Source of the DNA: DASUTW01 sp035513995
GTDB taxonomy: Bacteria > Actinomycetota > UBA4738 > CALAEC01
Direction: 5' to 3'
Assembly (NCBI GenBank): GCA_035513995.1
Contig: DATKBL010000092.1
Coordinates: 1 to 7,049 of the forward strand
DNA length: 7,049 nucleotides
Shown: one piece after another, positions 5,833-7,049 of the stretch
Layout of the letters: each line of letters starts with the position of its first letter
How positions within the stretch are numbered: the first letter of the stretch is position 1
Notes under the pieces: generated by a model
What the model was told of the DNA's origin: nothing
What the model saw: the letters and a program-made list of their open reading frames with translations, nothing else
Database searches by the model: none
Translations under genes and position numbers: made by a program

Positions 5833-7032
5833 ATGGACCCGAAGGAGCAGCTGCGAATCCTGCTCTCCGGTGCCGCCGACGTGATCCCGGTGGAGGAGCT
5901 GGAGGAGCGGCTCGCGAGCGGGAGGCCGCTGCGCGTCAAGCTCGGCATCGACCCCTCGGCGCCCGACATCCACCTCGGTCACGCCGTGGTGCTCAGGCAG
6001 CTGCGGCGCTTTCAGGACCTCGGTCATACCGCCGTCCTGATCATCGGCGACTTCACCGGGCTCGTCGGGGACCCGACGGGGAGGTCCGAGACGCGCCCCA
6101 CGCTCTCACCCGAGCAGCTCGAGGAGAACGCGCAGACCTACCTGGCGCAGGTAGGCCGTGTGCTCGATATGGAGCGGGCGGAGATCCGCCGGAACAGCGA
6201 GTGGCTCGCCCCACTCTCGTTCGCCGACGTCGCCCGCCTCGCGGGCGCCGTGACGGTCGCCCAGCTCCTCGACCGCGACGACTTCCAGTCGCGCTACCGA
6301 TCGGGGAAGGCGATCTCGCTCGCGGAGTTCCTCTACCCGGTGATGCAGAGCTACGATTCGGTCGCCACCGAGGCCGACGTCGAGATGGGCGGAACCGACC
6401 AGACGTTCAACCTCATGGTGGGGCGCAACATGCAGCGCGCGCACGGCCAGGACCCGCAGGTGGTGTTCACGGTGCCGCTCCTCACCGGGGTCGACGGGAC
6501 GCGCAAGATGTCGAAGTCGTACGGCAACCACATCGGCGTCGAGGAGCCACCCCAGGAGCAGTTCGGGAAGGTGATGAGCATCCCCGACGACCTGCTCGTG
6601 GAGTGGTTCCGGCTGACGACCGACGTCCACCCCGACGAGGTCGAGGAGGTCGACCGGGGGCTGGCCGACGGCTCGCTCCATCCGGGGGAGACGAAGCGGC
6701 GGCTCGCCCGCGAGATCGTGACTCTCTACCACGGGGCGGAGGCGGCCGAGGCGGCCGAGGCCAGCTTCGACCGTGTGCACCGGGAGGGCGAGCTGCCCGA
6801 CGACGTCCCCGAGGTCGCGCTCCCGGACGACGATCCCCTGTCGCTCGCGGCGCTGATCGCCCACGCGGGTCTGGCCTCGAGCCGGAGCGAGGCGCGGCGG
6901 CTCATCTCCCAAGGCGGTGTCCGCCTCGACGGGGAGCAGCTCACCGACCCCCAGGCGGAGGTCCCGCGCGATCACCTCGCCGGCAAGACCCTCCAGGTGG
7001 GAAAGCGCCGCTTCGCCCGCCTCAGAGCGTGA
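5833..7032 (+). CDS. tyrS: Tyrosyl-tRNA synthetase, KMSKS (TyrZ-like) type
   Basis: This 399-residue class I synthetase charges tRNA-Tyr with tyrosine in the cytoplasm. The Rossmann catalytic domain begins with KLGIDPSAPDIHLGH (36-50), whose HLGH (47-50) is the HIGH signature. Tyrosine-pocket residues follow in YPVMQSYD (168-175: Y168, Q172, D175) and GGTDQ (186-190, Q190), matching E. coli Y175, Q179, D182 and Q201. The second signature is a canonical KMSKS (225-229) rather than the KFGKT/S of the E. coli-like group, which places it with TyrZ-type enzymes. A helical linker (about 240-330) holds an AEAAEAAEA stretch, and an S4 RNA-binding domain (about 336-395) binds tRNA at the C terminus. 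ATG at 5833 is chosen because the family-like MDPKEQL begins there; an in-frame TTG at 5788 lies inside the divergent PBP promoter. Only 17 bases remain after the stop, with no feature seen. Confidence 0.96.
   Translation: MDPKEQLRILLSGAADVIPVEELEERLASGRPLRVKLGIDPSAPDIHLGHAVVLRQLRRFQDLGHTAVLIIGDFTGLVGDPTGRSETRPTLSPEQLEENAQTYLAQVGRVLDMERAEIRRNSEWLAPLSFADVARLAGAVTVAQLLDRDDFQSRYRSGKAISLAEFLYPVMQSYDSVATEADVEMGGTDQTFNLMVGRNMQRAHGQDPQVVFTVPLLTGVDGTRKMSKSYGNHIGVEEPPQEQFGKVMSIPDDLLVEWFRLTTDVHPDEVEEVDRGLADGSLHPGETKRRLAREIVTLYHGAEAAEAAEASFDRVHREGELPDDVPEVALPDDDPLSLAALIAHAGLASSRSEARRLISQGGVRLDGEQLTDPQAEVPRDHLAGKTLQVGKRRFARLRA
6739..6762 (+). repeat. Short 9-bp tandem repeat in tyrS
   Basis: GAGGCGGCC occurs twice in tandem (6739-6747 and 6748-6756), followed by a partial GAGGCC to 6762. 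It encodes an Ala/Glu helix, residues 303-310, in the linker before the S4 domain. It is in frame and probably structurally neutral. Confidence 0.4.
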
Positions 7033-7049
7033 TCCCCAAGACGCGGTAC

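Noticed and set aside
4898..5884. Open frames on the + strand antisense to the PBP gene
   Set aside because: Low-complexity charged translations and no family motif; explained by the GC bias of the PBP gene.
7033..7049. Last 17 bases after tyrS
   Set aside because: Too short to judge; no hairpin, U-tract or coding start is visible.

Overview
This 7.0-kb window is GC-rich and densely coding, with five complete genes and probably the tail of a sixth. Strong G/C preference at third codon positions, GTG starts, a bifunctional penicillin-binding protein ending in two PASTA domains, and promoter -10 hexamers only 7-10 bases before start codons all suggest a chromosomal segment of a high-GC Gram-positive-type bacterium, most likely an actinobacterium (Actinomycetota) outside the best-studied genera. 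The lineage is inferred from gene content and style; no marker RNA is present.

Left part (1-3366, + strand): after a possible C-terminal gene fragment comes argF (ornithine carbamoyltransferase). It is followed 4 bases later by polX (family X DNA polymerase with a PHP nuclease domain), whose stop codon overlaps the GTG start of mpg (3-methyladenine/alkylpurine DNA glycosylase). The three look like one transcription unit driven from a promoter immediately before argF. mpg and polX would make two successive base-excision-repair activities: MPG removes the damaged base, and PolX can trim, gap-fill and possibly incise at the resulting abasic site.

Right part (3341-7032): a class A penicillin-binding protein lies on the - strand, converging on mpg. 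The two coding sequences overlap by 26 bp, and a perfect GC-rich hairpin lies between their stop codons, probably serving both transcripts as a terminator. Divergent from the PBP gene, across a 53-bp gap holding both promoters, is tyrS, encoding a tyrosyl-tRNA synthetase of the KMSKS (TyrZ-like) type.

No mobile element, CRISPR array, tRNA or rRNA was seen. All five main genes are recognisable families with intact catalytic motifs, and I see no convincing new multi-gene system. The points most worth a second look are the translationally coupled polX-mpg repair pair behind an arginine gene, the hairpin inside the convergent overlap, the apparent leaderless promoters, the possible lipobox on the PBP, and the TyrZ-type synthetase.
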